Assembly (NCBI GenBank): GCA_963642245.1
Contig: CAVIFY010000006.1
Coordinates: 1 to 64,000, forward strand
Source of the DNA: CAG-217 sp963642245
GTDB taxonomy: Bacteria; Bacillota; Clostridia; Oscillospirales; Acutalibacteraceae
Length of the DNA stretch: 64,000 nt
Reading direction: 5' to 3'
In this document: piece by piece, positions 56,824 to 64,000 of the stretch
Layout: each line of letters starts with the position of its first letter
Numbering within the stretch: position 1 is the first letter of the stretch
The notes under the pieces: generated by a model
Databases searched by the model: none
Told to the model about the DNA's origin: nothing
What the model saw: only the letters and a program-made list of their open reading frames with translations
Position numbers and translations under genes: made by a program

Positions 56824-58257
56824 TTATACATTGATCTCCACATCTACGCCAAGCAGGTCCTTTTCTTTTGCCAGAATGGGGGCCACCACTTCGTTTAAGA
56901 AGTCGGCGGTCTGCTCCGGGGCACGGCCCACAAAGTTCTCCGGCTTTAAGATGGCCAGGATTTCCTCCTTGGTGGTCATAAAGGCCGGGTCCGCAGCAAT
57001 GCGATCCACCAGATCGTTCTTGCCGCCCTCTACCTTCACCACTGCACCGGCAGCCATGGAGTGCTGGCGGATCTTCTCATGCAGCTCCTGGCGGTCGCCG
57101 CCCTTCTTCACCGCGTCCATCATAATGTTCTCGGTAGCCATAAAGGGCAGTTCGCTCATCAGGCGGGCGTGGATCACCTTGGGGTACACCACCAGCCCGG
57201 AGGTCACATTGATATACAGGTCCAAGATCCCGTCTGTAGCCAGGAACGCCTCGGCCACGCTGACCCGCTTGTTGGCAGAGTCGTCCAGGGTGCGCTCAAA
57301 CCACTGGGCAGAGGCTGTCCAGGCCGGGTTCAGCGCGTCGATCATCACATAGCGGGACAGAGACGCGATCCGCTCGCTGCGCATAGGATTGCGCTTATAA
57401 GCCATAGCGGAAGAGCCAATCTGGTTTTTCTCAAAAGGCTCCTCGATCTCTTTCAGATTTTGCAGCAGCCGCAGGTCGTTGGAGAACTTGCAGCAGCTCT
57501 GGGCGATCAGCCCCAGGCAGTTGCACACAATGGTGTCCAGCTTGCGGGCATAGGTTTGGCCGCTCACCGGGAAGCAGGCCTTAAAGCCCATCTTCTCTGC
57601 GATCTTGCGGTCCAGTGCCTTGCACTTCTCGTGGTCGCCGTCAAACAGCTCCAGAAAGCTGGCCTGGGTGCCGGTGGTGCCCTTGGAGCCCAGCAGCATT
57701 AAGGTGTCCAGCACATGGCACACCTCTTCATAATCCATCACCAGGTCCATCAGCCACAGGGTGGCGCGCTTGCCCACGGTGGTGGGCTGGGCCGGCTGGA
57801 AGTGGGTAAAGCCCAGGCAGGGCATATCCTTATACTGGTCGGCAAACTTGGCCACGCTGGCAATGGCGTTCACCAGCTTTTTCTTGATCAGCAGCAGGGC
57901 CTCCCGCATGGTGATCACATCCGTATTGTCACCCACATAGCAGGAGGTGGCGCCCAGGTGGATAATGGGCTTGGCCGTGGGGCACTGCACCCCATAGGCG
58001 TACACATGGCTCATGACATCATGGCGTACCTGCTTCTCCCGCTCCCGGGCCACATCGTAGTTAATGTCCTCGGCGTGGGCTTTCAGCTCATCGATCTGCG
58101 CCTGGGTCACATTCAGCCCCAGCTCGTGCTCCGCCTCTGCCAGGGCGATCCACAGCTTCCGCCAGGTTTTGAACTTAAAATCCGGGGAGTAGATATACTG
58201 CATTTCCTTGCTGGCATAGCGGGCGTTAAAGGGAGAATTATAAGTATCTGTCTGCAT
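56824..58257 (-). CDS. purB: Adenylosuccinate lyase
   Basis: A 477-residue fumarase-superfamily enzyme that cleaves SAICAR and adenylosuccinate in purine synthesis. It has the family signature GSSAMAYKRNPMRSE with the catalytic loop Ser, plus IIHLGATSCYVGDNTD and GFTHFQPAQPTTVGKR with the active-site His. Its length fits the longer clostridial form. The gene overlaps purC by one base (TAATG). It is the last gene of an operon that begins with an ANTAR-like regulator and diaminopimelate genes. Confidence 0.97.
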   Translation of the reverse strand: MQTDTYNSPFNARYASKEMQYIYSPDFKFKTWRKLWIALAEAEHELGLNVTQAQIDELKAHAEDINYDVAREREKQVRHDVMSHVYAYGVQCPTAKPIIHLGATSCYVGDNTDVITMREALLLIKKKLVNAIASVAKFADQYKDMPCLGFTHFQPAQPTTVGKRATLWLMDLVMDYEEVCHVLDTLMLLGSKGTTGTQASFLELFDGDHEKCKALDRKIAEKMGFKACFPVSGQTYARKLDTIVCNCLGLIAQSCCKFSNDLRLLQNLKEIEEPFEKNQIGSSAMAYKRNPMRSERIASLSRYVMIDALNPAWTASAQWFERTLDDSANKRVSVAEAFLATDGILDLYINVTSGLVVYPKVIHARLMSELPFMATENIMMDAVKKGGDRQELHEKIRQHSMAAGAVVKVEGGKNDLVDRIAADPAFMTTKEEILAILKPENFVGRAPEQTADFLNEVVAPILAKEKDLLGVDVEINV

Positions 58258-58967
58258 TAGTCCAGCCCTACTCTCTTCATCATCTCTTTGTATGCGTCCT
58301 CAACGCCGCCCAGGTCCCGACGGAAACGGTCCTTGTCCAGCTTCTCGTGGGTCTTAATGTCCCAAAAACGGCAGGTGTCCGGGCTGATCTCATCTGCCAG
58401 CACGATCTGGCCGTCTGCGGTCTTGCCGAACTCCAGCTTAAAGTCGATCAGCTCTACGCCGATGGAGGCAAAGTATTCTTTCAGCACATCGTTCACCTTA
58501 AAGGCCATGGCCTTAATGGTGTCCACATCCTCCTGGGTGGCAAAGCCGCAGCTGACGGCGTGGTAGCCGTTGATCAGCGGGTCGCCCAGGTCGTCGTCCT
58601 TATAGGAGAACTCAATGGACGGCTGGGTAAAGTCCATACCCTCTTCCAGGCCCAGGCGCTTGCAGATGGAGCCGGCAGCCCGGTTGCGGATAATGACTTC
58701 CAACGGCACGATGGTCACTTTCTTTACAGCGGTCTCCCGATCGGAAAGTTCCTCCACAAAGTGGGTGGGCACGCCGTGCTTCTCTAAAAGCTGCATTAAG
58801 TAGTTGGACATTTTGTTGTTCACAACGCCCTTGCCCACGATGGTGCCCTTCTTCAGGCCGTTAAAGGCGGTGGCGTCGTCCTTGTAGTCCACGATCACGA
58901 TGGTGGGATCCTCGGTGGCCCACACCTTCTTGGCCTTGCCTTCATAAAGCTGTTCTGTCTTATTCAT
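58257..58967 (-). CDS. purC: SAICAR synthetase (phosphoribosylaminoimidazole-succinocarboxamide synthase)
   Basis: A 236-residue enzyme that couples CAIR with aspartate, the step before PurB. It starts EQLYEGKAKKVW, has IVDYKDDATAFNG, EVIIRNRAAGSICKRLG, and LVDFKLEFGK-like LIDFKLEFG and LADEISPDTCRFWD. Full length. It follows dapL by about 47 bases and is coupled to purB. Other purine genes are not in the window, so only the last steps to AICAR are grouped here. Confidence 0.98.
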   Translation of the reverse strand: MNKTEQLYEGKAKKVWATEDPTIVIVDYKDDATAFNGLKKGTIVGKGVVNNKMSNYLMQLLEKHGVPTHFVEELSDRETAVKKVTIVPLEVIIRNRAAGSICKRLGLEEGMDFTQPSIEFSYKDDDLGDPLINGYHAVSCGFATQEDVDTIKAMAFKVNDVLKEYFASIGVELIDFKLEFGKTADGQIVLADEISPDTCRFWDIKTHEKLDKDRFRRDLGGVEDAYKEMMKRVGLD

Positions 58968-59014
58968 AACGCATTCTCCTCTGCAAAAAGATTGGTAGAT
59001 TAAAGGGTCTGTTC

Positions 59015-60238
59015 TTATTTGTTCTGGGTAAAGTAAGCCTTGATCCGCTCCACAGCCTCAACGGTCTTGTCCGCGTTGCCAAAGGCGGTGAGCCGGAAGA
59101 AGCCCTCGCCGGAGGGACCGAAGCCGGAACCGGGGGTGCCCACCACATGGGTCTTGTCCAGCAGCAGATCAAAGAACTCCCAGCTGGTCATGCCCTCCGG
59201 CACCTTCAGCCACACATAGGGGGAGTTCACCGCGCCGTAGCAGGTAAACCCGGCAGCCTGCATACCCTCAAAGATCACCTTGGCGTTCTTCTGATAATAG
59301 GCCAGGGTCTCTTTGATCTCTTTCTGCCCCTGCTCGGTATAGACCGCTTCGGCAGCCCGCTGGGTAATGTAGCTGACGCCGTTAAACTTGGTGGCCTGGC
59401 GGCGTGCCCACATGGGGTTCAGGCTCTTGCCCTCAAACACGCAGGCCTTGGGCACTACGGTGTAGCCGCAGCGCACGCCGGTAAAGCCGGCGGTCTTGGA
59501 GAACGAGCGCAGCTCAATGGCGCACTTCTCGGCGCCCTCGATCTCATAAATGGAGTGGGGCACATCGTCCTCTACAATAAAGGCCTCATAGGCGCTGTCA
59601 AAGATGATCAGCGCGTCGTTTGCCAGTGCATAGTCCACCCACTTTTTCAGCTGCGCTTTGGTGGCGCACATACCGGTGGGGTTGTTGGGGAAGCACAGGT
59701 AGATCACATCCGGGGTCTCCTCCGGCAGATCGGGCATAAAGTTGTTCTGCTCCGTGCAGGGCATATAGATAAAGTTGCTGTAAAAGCCGTCGGCGTTCTT
59801 GTCGCCGCTGCGACCGTCCATGGTGTTGGCGTCCACATACACCGGGTACACCGGGTCGCACACAGCGATCTTGTTGTCTACGCTGAACAGGTCGCCGATA
59901 TTGCCGCAGTCGGACTTGGCGCCGTCGGACAAAAAGATCTCGTCCTTCTCAATATTGACCCCGCGGGCAGCGTAATCGTGCTGCTGAATGGCGTCCAGGA
60001 TAAAGTCATAGCCGTGCTCCGGCGGATAGCCGCGGAAGGTGGCCTCGTTGGCCATCTCGTCCACCGCCTTGTGCATAGCATCGATCACGCTGGGCACCAG
60101 CGGACGGGTCACATCGCCGATGGACAGACGGATAATATCTGCCTCCGGGTGGGCCTCCTGGTACTCCCGCTGCTTTCTGGCTACTGTTGAAAACAGATAA
60201 GAGCTTTCGATCTTAAAAAAGTTTTGGTTGATCTTCAT
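59015..60238 (-). CDS. dapL: LL-diaminopimelate aminotransferase
   Basis: A 407-residue fold-type I PLP enzyme making LL-diaminopimelate from tetrahydrodipicolinate in one step. The family markers are SSYLFSTVARK, RLSIGDVTRPL, the FLSDGAKSDCGNIGDLF loop and the PLP lysine K248 in SFSKTAGFTGVRCGY. It defines the short DapL route to meso-DAP, completed by DapF from the upstream gene. The gap to dapF is 23 bases, with an AGGAGGTT site. Confidence 0.97.
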   Translation of the reverse strand: MKINQNFFKIESSYLFSTVARKQREYQEAHPEADIIRLSIGDVTRPLVPSVIDAMHKAVDEMANEATFRGYPPEHGYDFILDAIQQHDYAARGVNIEKDEIFLSDGAKSDCGNIGDLFSVDNKIAVCDPVYPVYVDANTMDGRSGDKNADGFYSNFIYMPCTEQNNFMPDLPEETPDVIYLCFPNNPTGMCATKAQLKKWVDYALANDALIIFDSAYEAFIVEDDVPHSIYEIEGAEKCAIELRSFSKTAGFTGVRCGYTVVPKACVFEGKSLNPMWARRQATKFNGVSYITQRAAEAVYTEQGQKEIKETLAYYQKNAKVIFEGMQAAGFTCYGAVNSPYVWLKVPEGMTSWEFFDLLLDKTHVVGTPGSGFGPSGEGFFRLTAFGNADKTVEAVERIKAYFTQNK

Positions 60239-60261
60239 TATTCTAAAAAACCTCCTGTGTT

Positions 60262-61107
60262 TTATAGATCTATCTTGCCGCTAAAGACGGTGGTGGCCGG
60301 GCCGGTCATTCTGACGCTATCCTCCGCCTTGCCGCTCCAGCTGATCTGCAAGTCGCCGCCCAGCAGATGAACAGTCACCCGGTGGTCCACATAGCCCCCC
60401 AGGATCGCTGCCACCGCCGTGGCGCAGGCGCCGGTGCCGCAGGCCAGGGTCTCCCCGGAGCCGCGCTCCCACACCCGCATTTCAATATTCTGCCGGTCCT
60501 GCACAAAGGCAAACTCCGTGTTGGTCCGATCCGGGAAGCAGGGGTGGTGCTCAAACAGCGGTCCCACCCGCTCCAGGGGGAACTCCCGGGGCGAGCGGTC
60601 AATGAATACCACCGCGTGGGGGTTGCCCATAGAAACGCAAGTCATTTTATACACCGTATCGTGTACGGTAATAGGTACATCCACCGGCGGATCGCAGTCC
60701 GTCACCACCGGAATGACCGCCGGGTCTAAGATCGGCGCGCCCATATCCACACTGGCGCCCACGGCCACGCCGTCCTGCACCTGAATATCAATGGTCTTGA
60801 CCGCACCCATAGACGCAATGGTCACGGTGGTCTTGTCCGTCAGCTTGTGGTCGTACACATATTTTGCCACGCAGCGGATCCCGTTGCCGCACATAGCGCC
60901 CCGGGAGCCGTCCGCATTGTACATTACCATTTCAAAATCGGCGGTCTTCCCTTTCTCAATAAGAATGATGCCGTCGCCGCCGATGCCAAAGTGCCGGTCG
61001 GAAAGCCGCACCGCCAGCCGGGAGGCCAGGTCCCGGTCCATAGGCCGCTGGGTACAATCAAAATAAATATAGTCGTTGCCGCAGCCGTGCATCTTGGTAA
61101 ATTCCAT
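60262..61107 (-). CDS. dapF: Diaminopimelate epimerase
   Basis: A 281-residue cofactor-free epimerase that turns LL-DAP into meso-DAP for lysine and peptidoglycan. The two catalytic Cys lie in MCGNGIRC and LACGTGACA. The start FTKMHGCGNDYIYFDC and MGNPHAVVF are typical. It lies 18 bases after the ANTAR-like gene and just before dapL, making the last two DAP steps adjacent. Confidence 0.97.
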   Translation of the reverse strand: MEFTKMHGCGNDYIYFDCTQRPMDRDLASRLAVRLSDRHFGIGGDGIILIEKGKTADFEMVMYNADGSRGAMCGNGIRCVAKYVYDHKLTDKTTVTIASMGAVKTIDIQVQDGVAVGASVDMGAPILDPAVIPVVTDCDPPVDVPITVHDTVYKMTCVSMGNPHAVVFIDRSPREFPLERVGPLFEHHPCFPDRTNTEFAFVQDRQNIEMRVWERGSGETLACGTGACATAVAAILGGYVDHRVTVHLLGGDLQISWSGKAEDSVRMTGPATTVFSGKIDL

Positions 61108-61125
61108 CAGAAAGCCGTCCTTTCG

Positions 61126-61641
61126 TTAGCGAAAATCGTTGATGATCTTTTGGGCCAGGTCCGTGATCTTCAGCCCGGTGCGCATACTCTCCTTTTGGAG
61201 AAAGCGGTGGGCTTGCAGCTCCGTCATATCCCGGGTGTTCATCAGCACCAGCTTGGCGTTGGAGATCAGGTCCTCGTCCGCCTCCTTGCGGCGGGTAAAG
61301 CTGCTTTTGCTGGAGGCCAGCACCGCCACCGTCTGCAAAAACTCCTGCCGATCCAGGGGCAGGGTCAAGGTGATCAGGTTGCCCATATATTCTGTTTTGC
61401 CGTTTCTGGACAGCGCCACCACATCAAAGTCCGCAGGCAGCTGCTCGGCCAAAGTACCGGCGCCCATATCCCGCAGCAAAGAGGCACAGATGATCACGCC
61501 GGCGTCCTTCTCACCGGCGGCGCCCAACGCGCTGGAACCCAGGGCACAAATGTGCGACACCCGGAACCCCTCGCCAACCAGCAAGGCACGCAGGCGCAGT
61601 GCCACCTCTTTGTTCGGGTACGCAATAATGATGTCCTTCAT
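61126..61641 (-). CDS. ANTAR-domain protein with degenerate receiver
   Basis: A 171-residue protein from the ATG at 61641 (GGGAGCGGAAG upstream). The N-terminal part follows a response-regulator receiver outline (IIIAYPNKEVALRLRALL, then AGVIICASLLRDM) but lacks the acidic pocket and the phospho-acceptor Asp at the end of the third strand. The last ~50 residues form an ANTAR RNA-binding domain (EDLISNAKLVLMNTRDMTELQAHRFLQKES). ANTAR proteins act by antitermination on RNA hairpins. It is the first gene of the dapF-dapL-purC-purB operon, so it may regulate it or another operon. Confidence 0.88.
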   Translation of the reverse strand: MKDIIIAYPNKEVALRLRALLVGEGFRVSHICALGSSALGAAGEKDAGVIICASLLRDMGAGTLAEQLPADFDVVALSRNGKTEYMGNLITLTLPLDRQEFLQTVAVLASSKSSFTRRKEADEDLISNAKLVLMNTRDMTELQAHRFLQKESMRTGLKITDLAQKIINDFR

Positions 61642-61674
61642 CTTCCGCTCCCGTTCCCCCATTAGATAAAAGTT

Positions 61675-61704
61675 ATTATACCATATAAATACGCCCCGGT
61701 TCAA
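61675..61704 (-). promoter_or_regulatory. Promoter of the ANTAR-dapF-dapL-purC-purB operon
   Basis: On the minus strand, TTGAAC (61699-61704), 18 bp, TATAAT (61675-61680). Confidence 0.78.
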
Positions 61705-61839
61705 TACAAAATGTGCACAGTTGCGCCCCACGGGGGCAAAAATTTTTGTCTATTCTTTACAGTCCGGGAGATTTGTAACAATATACACAAAAATGCGACA
61801 GATTTTACAAATTCTTGTAACAAACTATACGAAAATCCC

Positions 61840-61868
61840 TTGATTGACCGGTGCCGATGTGGTAAAAT
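61840..61868 (+). promoter_or_regulatory. Promoter of glgB
   Basis: TTGATT (61840-61845), 17 bp, TAAAAT (61863-61868), 40 bp before the start codon. Confidence 0.75.
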
Positions 61869-61907
61869 GAGAATGACTACAACCGAACCGAAAAGGGAGA
61901 TGATAGA

Positions 61908-63788
61908 ATGGAACAACTTAAAGAAGAATATCAGCTGCCGGTCTACCTCTTCCACGAGGGCAAAAACTATGAAGCATACCGTTTCTTCGGCGTTCATAAA
62001 ATAAAAAAAGGCACCTACGCCTTTCGCGTGTGGGCACCCCACGCGGTCAGCGTGGCTGTGGCCGGTGACTTTAACGATTGGTCCGAGACGGCGAACCCCA
62101 TGACCCCCATTGCACCGGAGATCTGGGAAGCGGTGGTGGACGGCGTGTCCAAGTATGACTGCTACAAATACGCCATTCAAACGGCGGACGGCCGCCTGCT
62201 GATGAAAGCGGACCCCTACGCCGTGCACCAGGAGACCAGACCGGGCACCGCCTCCAAGGTCTACGACCTGCCCACCTATAAGTGGACGGACAGCGACTGG
62301 TTCGCCCGGCAAAAAGAGACCTCTGTGCTGGACAAACCGGTGAATATCTATGAAATTCACTTTGGCTCCTGGAAGCAGCACGAGGACGGCACATTCCTCA
62401 CCTACCGGGAAATGGCAGATGAGCTGGTGCCCTATGTAAAGGATATGGGCTACACCCACATTGAGATGATGCCCATTATGGAGTACCCCTTTGACGGCTC
62501 CTGGGGCTACCAGGTCACCGGGTACTTTGCCCCCACCTCCCGCTACGGGGTGCCGGAGGACTTGATGTACTTTATGGACACCTGCCACAAGGCGGGGATC
62601 GGCGTGATCCTGGACTGGGTGCCTGCCCACTTCCCCAAGGACGCCCACGGGCTGTATGAATTCGACGGGGGCTGCACCTACGAGTACAGCGACCTGAAAA
62701 AAGGCGAGCACAAGGAATGGGGCACCCGGGTCTTTGACTACGGCAAAAACGAGGTGCGTTCTTTCCTCATCAGCTCTGCCCTGTACTGGGCCGACCTGTT
62801 CCACTTTGACGGTATTCGGGTGGACGCGGTAGCCAGTATGCTGTACCTGGACTACGGCAGAGAGCCGGGGGAATGGACCCCCAATAAGGACGGCGGCAAC
62901 GAGAACTACGAGGCGGTGGACTTCTTCCGCCAGCTGAACAGCGCGGTGCTCACCCGCCACCCGTCTATGATGATGATCGCCGAGGAGTCCACGGCCTGGC
63001 CCATGATCACCATGCCCCCGGATGTGGGCGGCCTGGGCTTCAACTTTAAGTGGAATATGGGCTGGATGAACGATATGCTCCGGTATATGAGCCTGGACCC
63101 GCTGTTCCGCAAGGGCAACCACGACTGCATTACCTTTAGCTTTTTCTACGCCTTTAGCGAGAACTTTGTGCTGCCCATCAGCCACGACGAGGTGGTGCAC
63201 GGCAAGTGCTCCCTCATTGGCAAAATGCCCGGCGAATACGACGACAAATTCAGCAGTATGCGCCTGTTCTTTGCCTATATGATGGCCCACCCGGGCAAAA
63301 AGCTGCTGTTTATGGGCAGCGAGTTCGGCCAATTCAAGGAATGGGCATACAAAGAGGGGCTGGACTGGCTGCTGCTGGATTACGAAAAGCACCGCCAGCT
63401 GCAAGCCTTCTCTAAGGAACTGAACCACTTTTATACCGCGCACCCGGCGCTGTGGCAAATTGATTACAGCTGGGAGGGGTTCCAGTGGATCAGCTCCGAC
63501 GACAACAGCAATTCCGTCATTGCTTTCCGCCGCATTGACCGGGACGGCAAGGACCTGATCACGGTATTCAACTTTACCCCCAACGATCACGAGGACTACC
63601 GCATCGGCGTGCCGGAAAAGGGCACCTACAAGGTGGTGCTGGACACGGCGCTGAAGAAGTACGGCGGCACCAAGCCCCGGCTCAGCGGCACCTACAAGAC
63701 CAAGAAGATCCCTATGCACAATATGGAGCAAAGCATCAGCCTGAAACTCAGCGGACTGTCTGCCTTGTATCTTGAGAAAATAAAGTAA
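61908..63788 (+). CDS. glgB: 1,4-alpha-glucan branching enzyme
   Basis: A 626-residue GH13 enzyme that introduces alpha-1,6 branches into glycogen. An N-terminal CBM48 domain (FRVWAPHAVSVAVAGDFNDW) precedes the GH13 barrel with DWVPAHFPKD, nucleophile D306 in FDGIRVDAVASML, acid/base E359 in MIAEESTAWP and the late LPISHDEVVHGK. The C-terminal all-beta domain follows. Length is standard. AAAGGGAG ribosome binding site. It is 11 bases upstream of glgC, a glycogen-synthesis operon. Confidence 0.98.
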   Translation: MEQLKEEYQLPVYLFHEGKNYEAYRFFGVHKIKKGTYAFRVWAPHAVSVAVAGDFNDWSETANPMTPIAPEIWEAVVDGVSKYDCYKYAIQTADGRLLMKADPYAVHQETRPGTASKVYDLPTYKWTDSDWFARQKETSVLDKPVNIYEIHFGSWKQHEDGTFLTYREMADELVPYVKDMGYTHIEMMPIMEYPFDGSWGYQVTGYFAPTSRYGVPEDLMYFMDTCHKAGIGVILDWVPAHFPKDAHGLYEFDGGCTYEYSDLKKGEHKEWGTRVFDYGKNEVRSFLISSALYWADLFHFDGIRVDAVASMLYLDYGREPGEWTPNKDGGNENYEAVDFFRQLNSAVLTRHPSMMMIAEESTAWPMITMPPDVGGLGFNFKWNMGWMNDMLRYMSLDPLFRKGNHDCITFSFFYAFSENFVLPISHDEVVHGKCSLIGKMPGEYDDKFSSMRLFFAYMMAHPGKKLLFMGSEFGQFKEWAYKEGLDWLLLDYEKHRQLQAFSKELNHFYTAHPALWQIDYSWEGFQWISSDDNSNSVIAFRRIDRDGKDLITVFNFTPNDHEDYRIGVPEKGTYKVVLDTALKKYGGTKPRLSGTYKTKKIPMHNMEQSISLKLSGLSALYLEKIK

Positions 63789-63799
63789 GGAGAACCACT

Positions 63800-64000
63800 A
63801 TGGCACACAAAACAAATGTTGTTGCAATGCTGCTGGCCGGCGGCCAGGGCAGCCGACTGGGCGTGCTCACCAAGAACATTGCCAAGCCTGCCGTACCCTA
63901 CGGCGGCAACTACCGTATCATCGACTTTCCGCTGTCCAACTGCGTCAACAGCGGTATTTACACCGTGGGCGTGCTCACCCAGTACCAGCCGCTGGAGCTG
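63800..64000 (+). CDS. glgC: Glucose-1-phosphate adenylyltransferase, N-terminal part (cut by window edge)
   Basis: The first 67 codons are readable and continue to the window end. The nucleotide-binding motif LLAGGQGSRLGVLT, AKPAVPYGGNYRIIDF and PLSNCVNSGIY match GlgC, which makes ADP-glucose from glucose 1-phosphate and ATP for glycogen. The ATG at 63800 follows AAGGAG at good spacing. It shares the operon with glgB. Only the N-terminus can be judged; downstream genes such as glgD or glgA probably follow. Confidence 0.96.
   Translation, partial: MAHKTNVVAMLLAGGQGSRLGVLTKNIAKPAVPYGGNYRIIDFPLSNCVNSGIYTVGVLTQYQPLEL

Noticed and set aside
61701..63731. A long open frame on the minus strand opposite glgB
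   Set aside because: Antisense shadow of a GC-rich gene with a certain function; the product is low-complexity in Val/His/Gln and has no ribosome binding site or family motif.

Overview
The window is one continuous chromosomal stretch of a Gram-positive, probably gut-associated anaerobe of the Clostridia (an Oscillospirales-like Firmicute is my best guess). Supporting signs are consensus sigma-A promoters with 17-18 bp spacers, strong AGGAGG-type ribosome binding sites, LL-diaminopimelate aminotransferase (DapL), a short ThiI paired with a cysteine desulfurase, a clostridial-type two-component/HtrA operon, a glgB-glgC glycogen operon and DUF6056 and DUF815 proteins. The taxonomic call is inference; there is no rRNA in the window. 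No tRNA, CRISPR array, transposase or phage module was recognised.

Region 1 (1-24007, all minus strand) is the most unusual part: an apparent co-directional array of about 18 genes built around phosphothreonine signalling. In transcription order it holds an FHA protein with a TEPL-repeat tail, a PP2C phosphatase, a membrane Ser/Thr kinase, a small membrane protein, a 1882-residue Ig-repeat surface protein, a zinc-ribbon FHA protein, a secreted VWA-TM-FHA protein, a zinc-ribbon kinase-FHA protein, a second PP2C phosphatase, a second zinc-ribbon FHA protein, four membrane-FHA proteins, two zinc-ribbon membrane proteins and two secreted proteins. It is followed by a separately promoted ECF sigma factor cut by the window edge. 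There are nine FHA domains, two kinases and two phosphatases. Several members carry Thr-x-x-Leu motifs, which fit the pT+3 preference of FHA domains, so the cluster looks like a self-contained phospho-relay that connects surface proteins to cytoplasmic FHA readers. The region is visibly more AT-rich than the rest of the window.

Region 2 (24.2-40.5 kb) is mixed metabolism and regulation: two alpha/beta hydrolases, an AT-rich two-gene cassette of unknown function, an XRE regulator, ilvC beside a FadR-type GntR regulator with shared putative operator repeats, a DUF815 ATPase, a response regulator-histidine kinase-HtrA operon, a LysR/aldo-keto reductase divergent pair, ilvA-ridA, sfsA and an orphan lipoprotein solute-binding protein.

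Region 3 (40.6-47.1 kb, minus strand) is a compact seven-gene operon: D-amino-acid transaminase, a DUF4392 D-glutamate cyclase-like protein, pxpB, pxpC, a DUF1445/YcsI protein, pxpA and alanine racemase. It puts both domain types of mammalian D-glutamate cyclase next to 5-oxoprolinase and the enzymes that make D-Glu from Ala, which suggests a D-glutamate/5-oxoproline route. Its leader starts with a strong hairpin followed by seven U residues.

Region 4 (47.3-64 kb) holds a sigma-region-4-like small operon, an acyltransferase-like membrane protein, and a tightly overlapping five-gene operon (thioesterase, HAD-Nudix fusion, cysteine desulfurase, thiI, and a sortase-B-like protein that lacks the catalytic residues). 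It continues with an exo-endonuclease-phosphatase family protein, a DUF6056 membrane protein, an ANTAR-dapF-dapL-purC-purB operon, and glgB-glgC, where glgC is cut by the window end.
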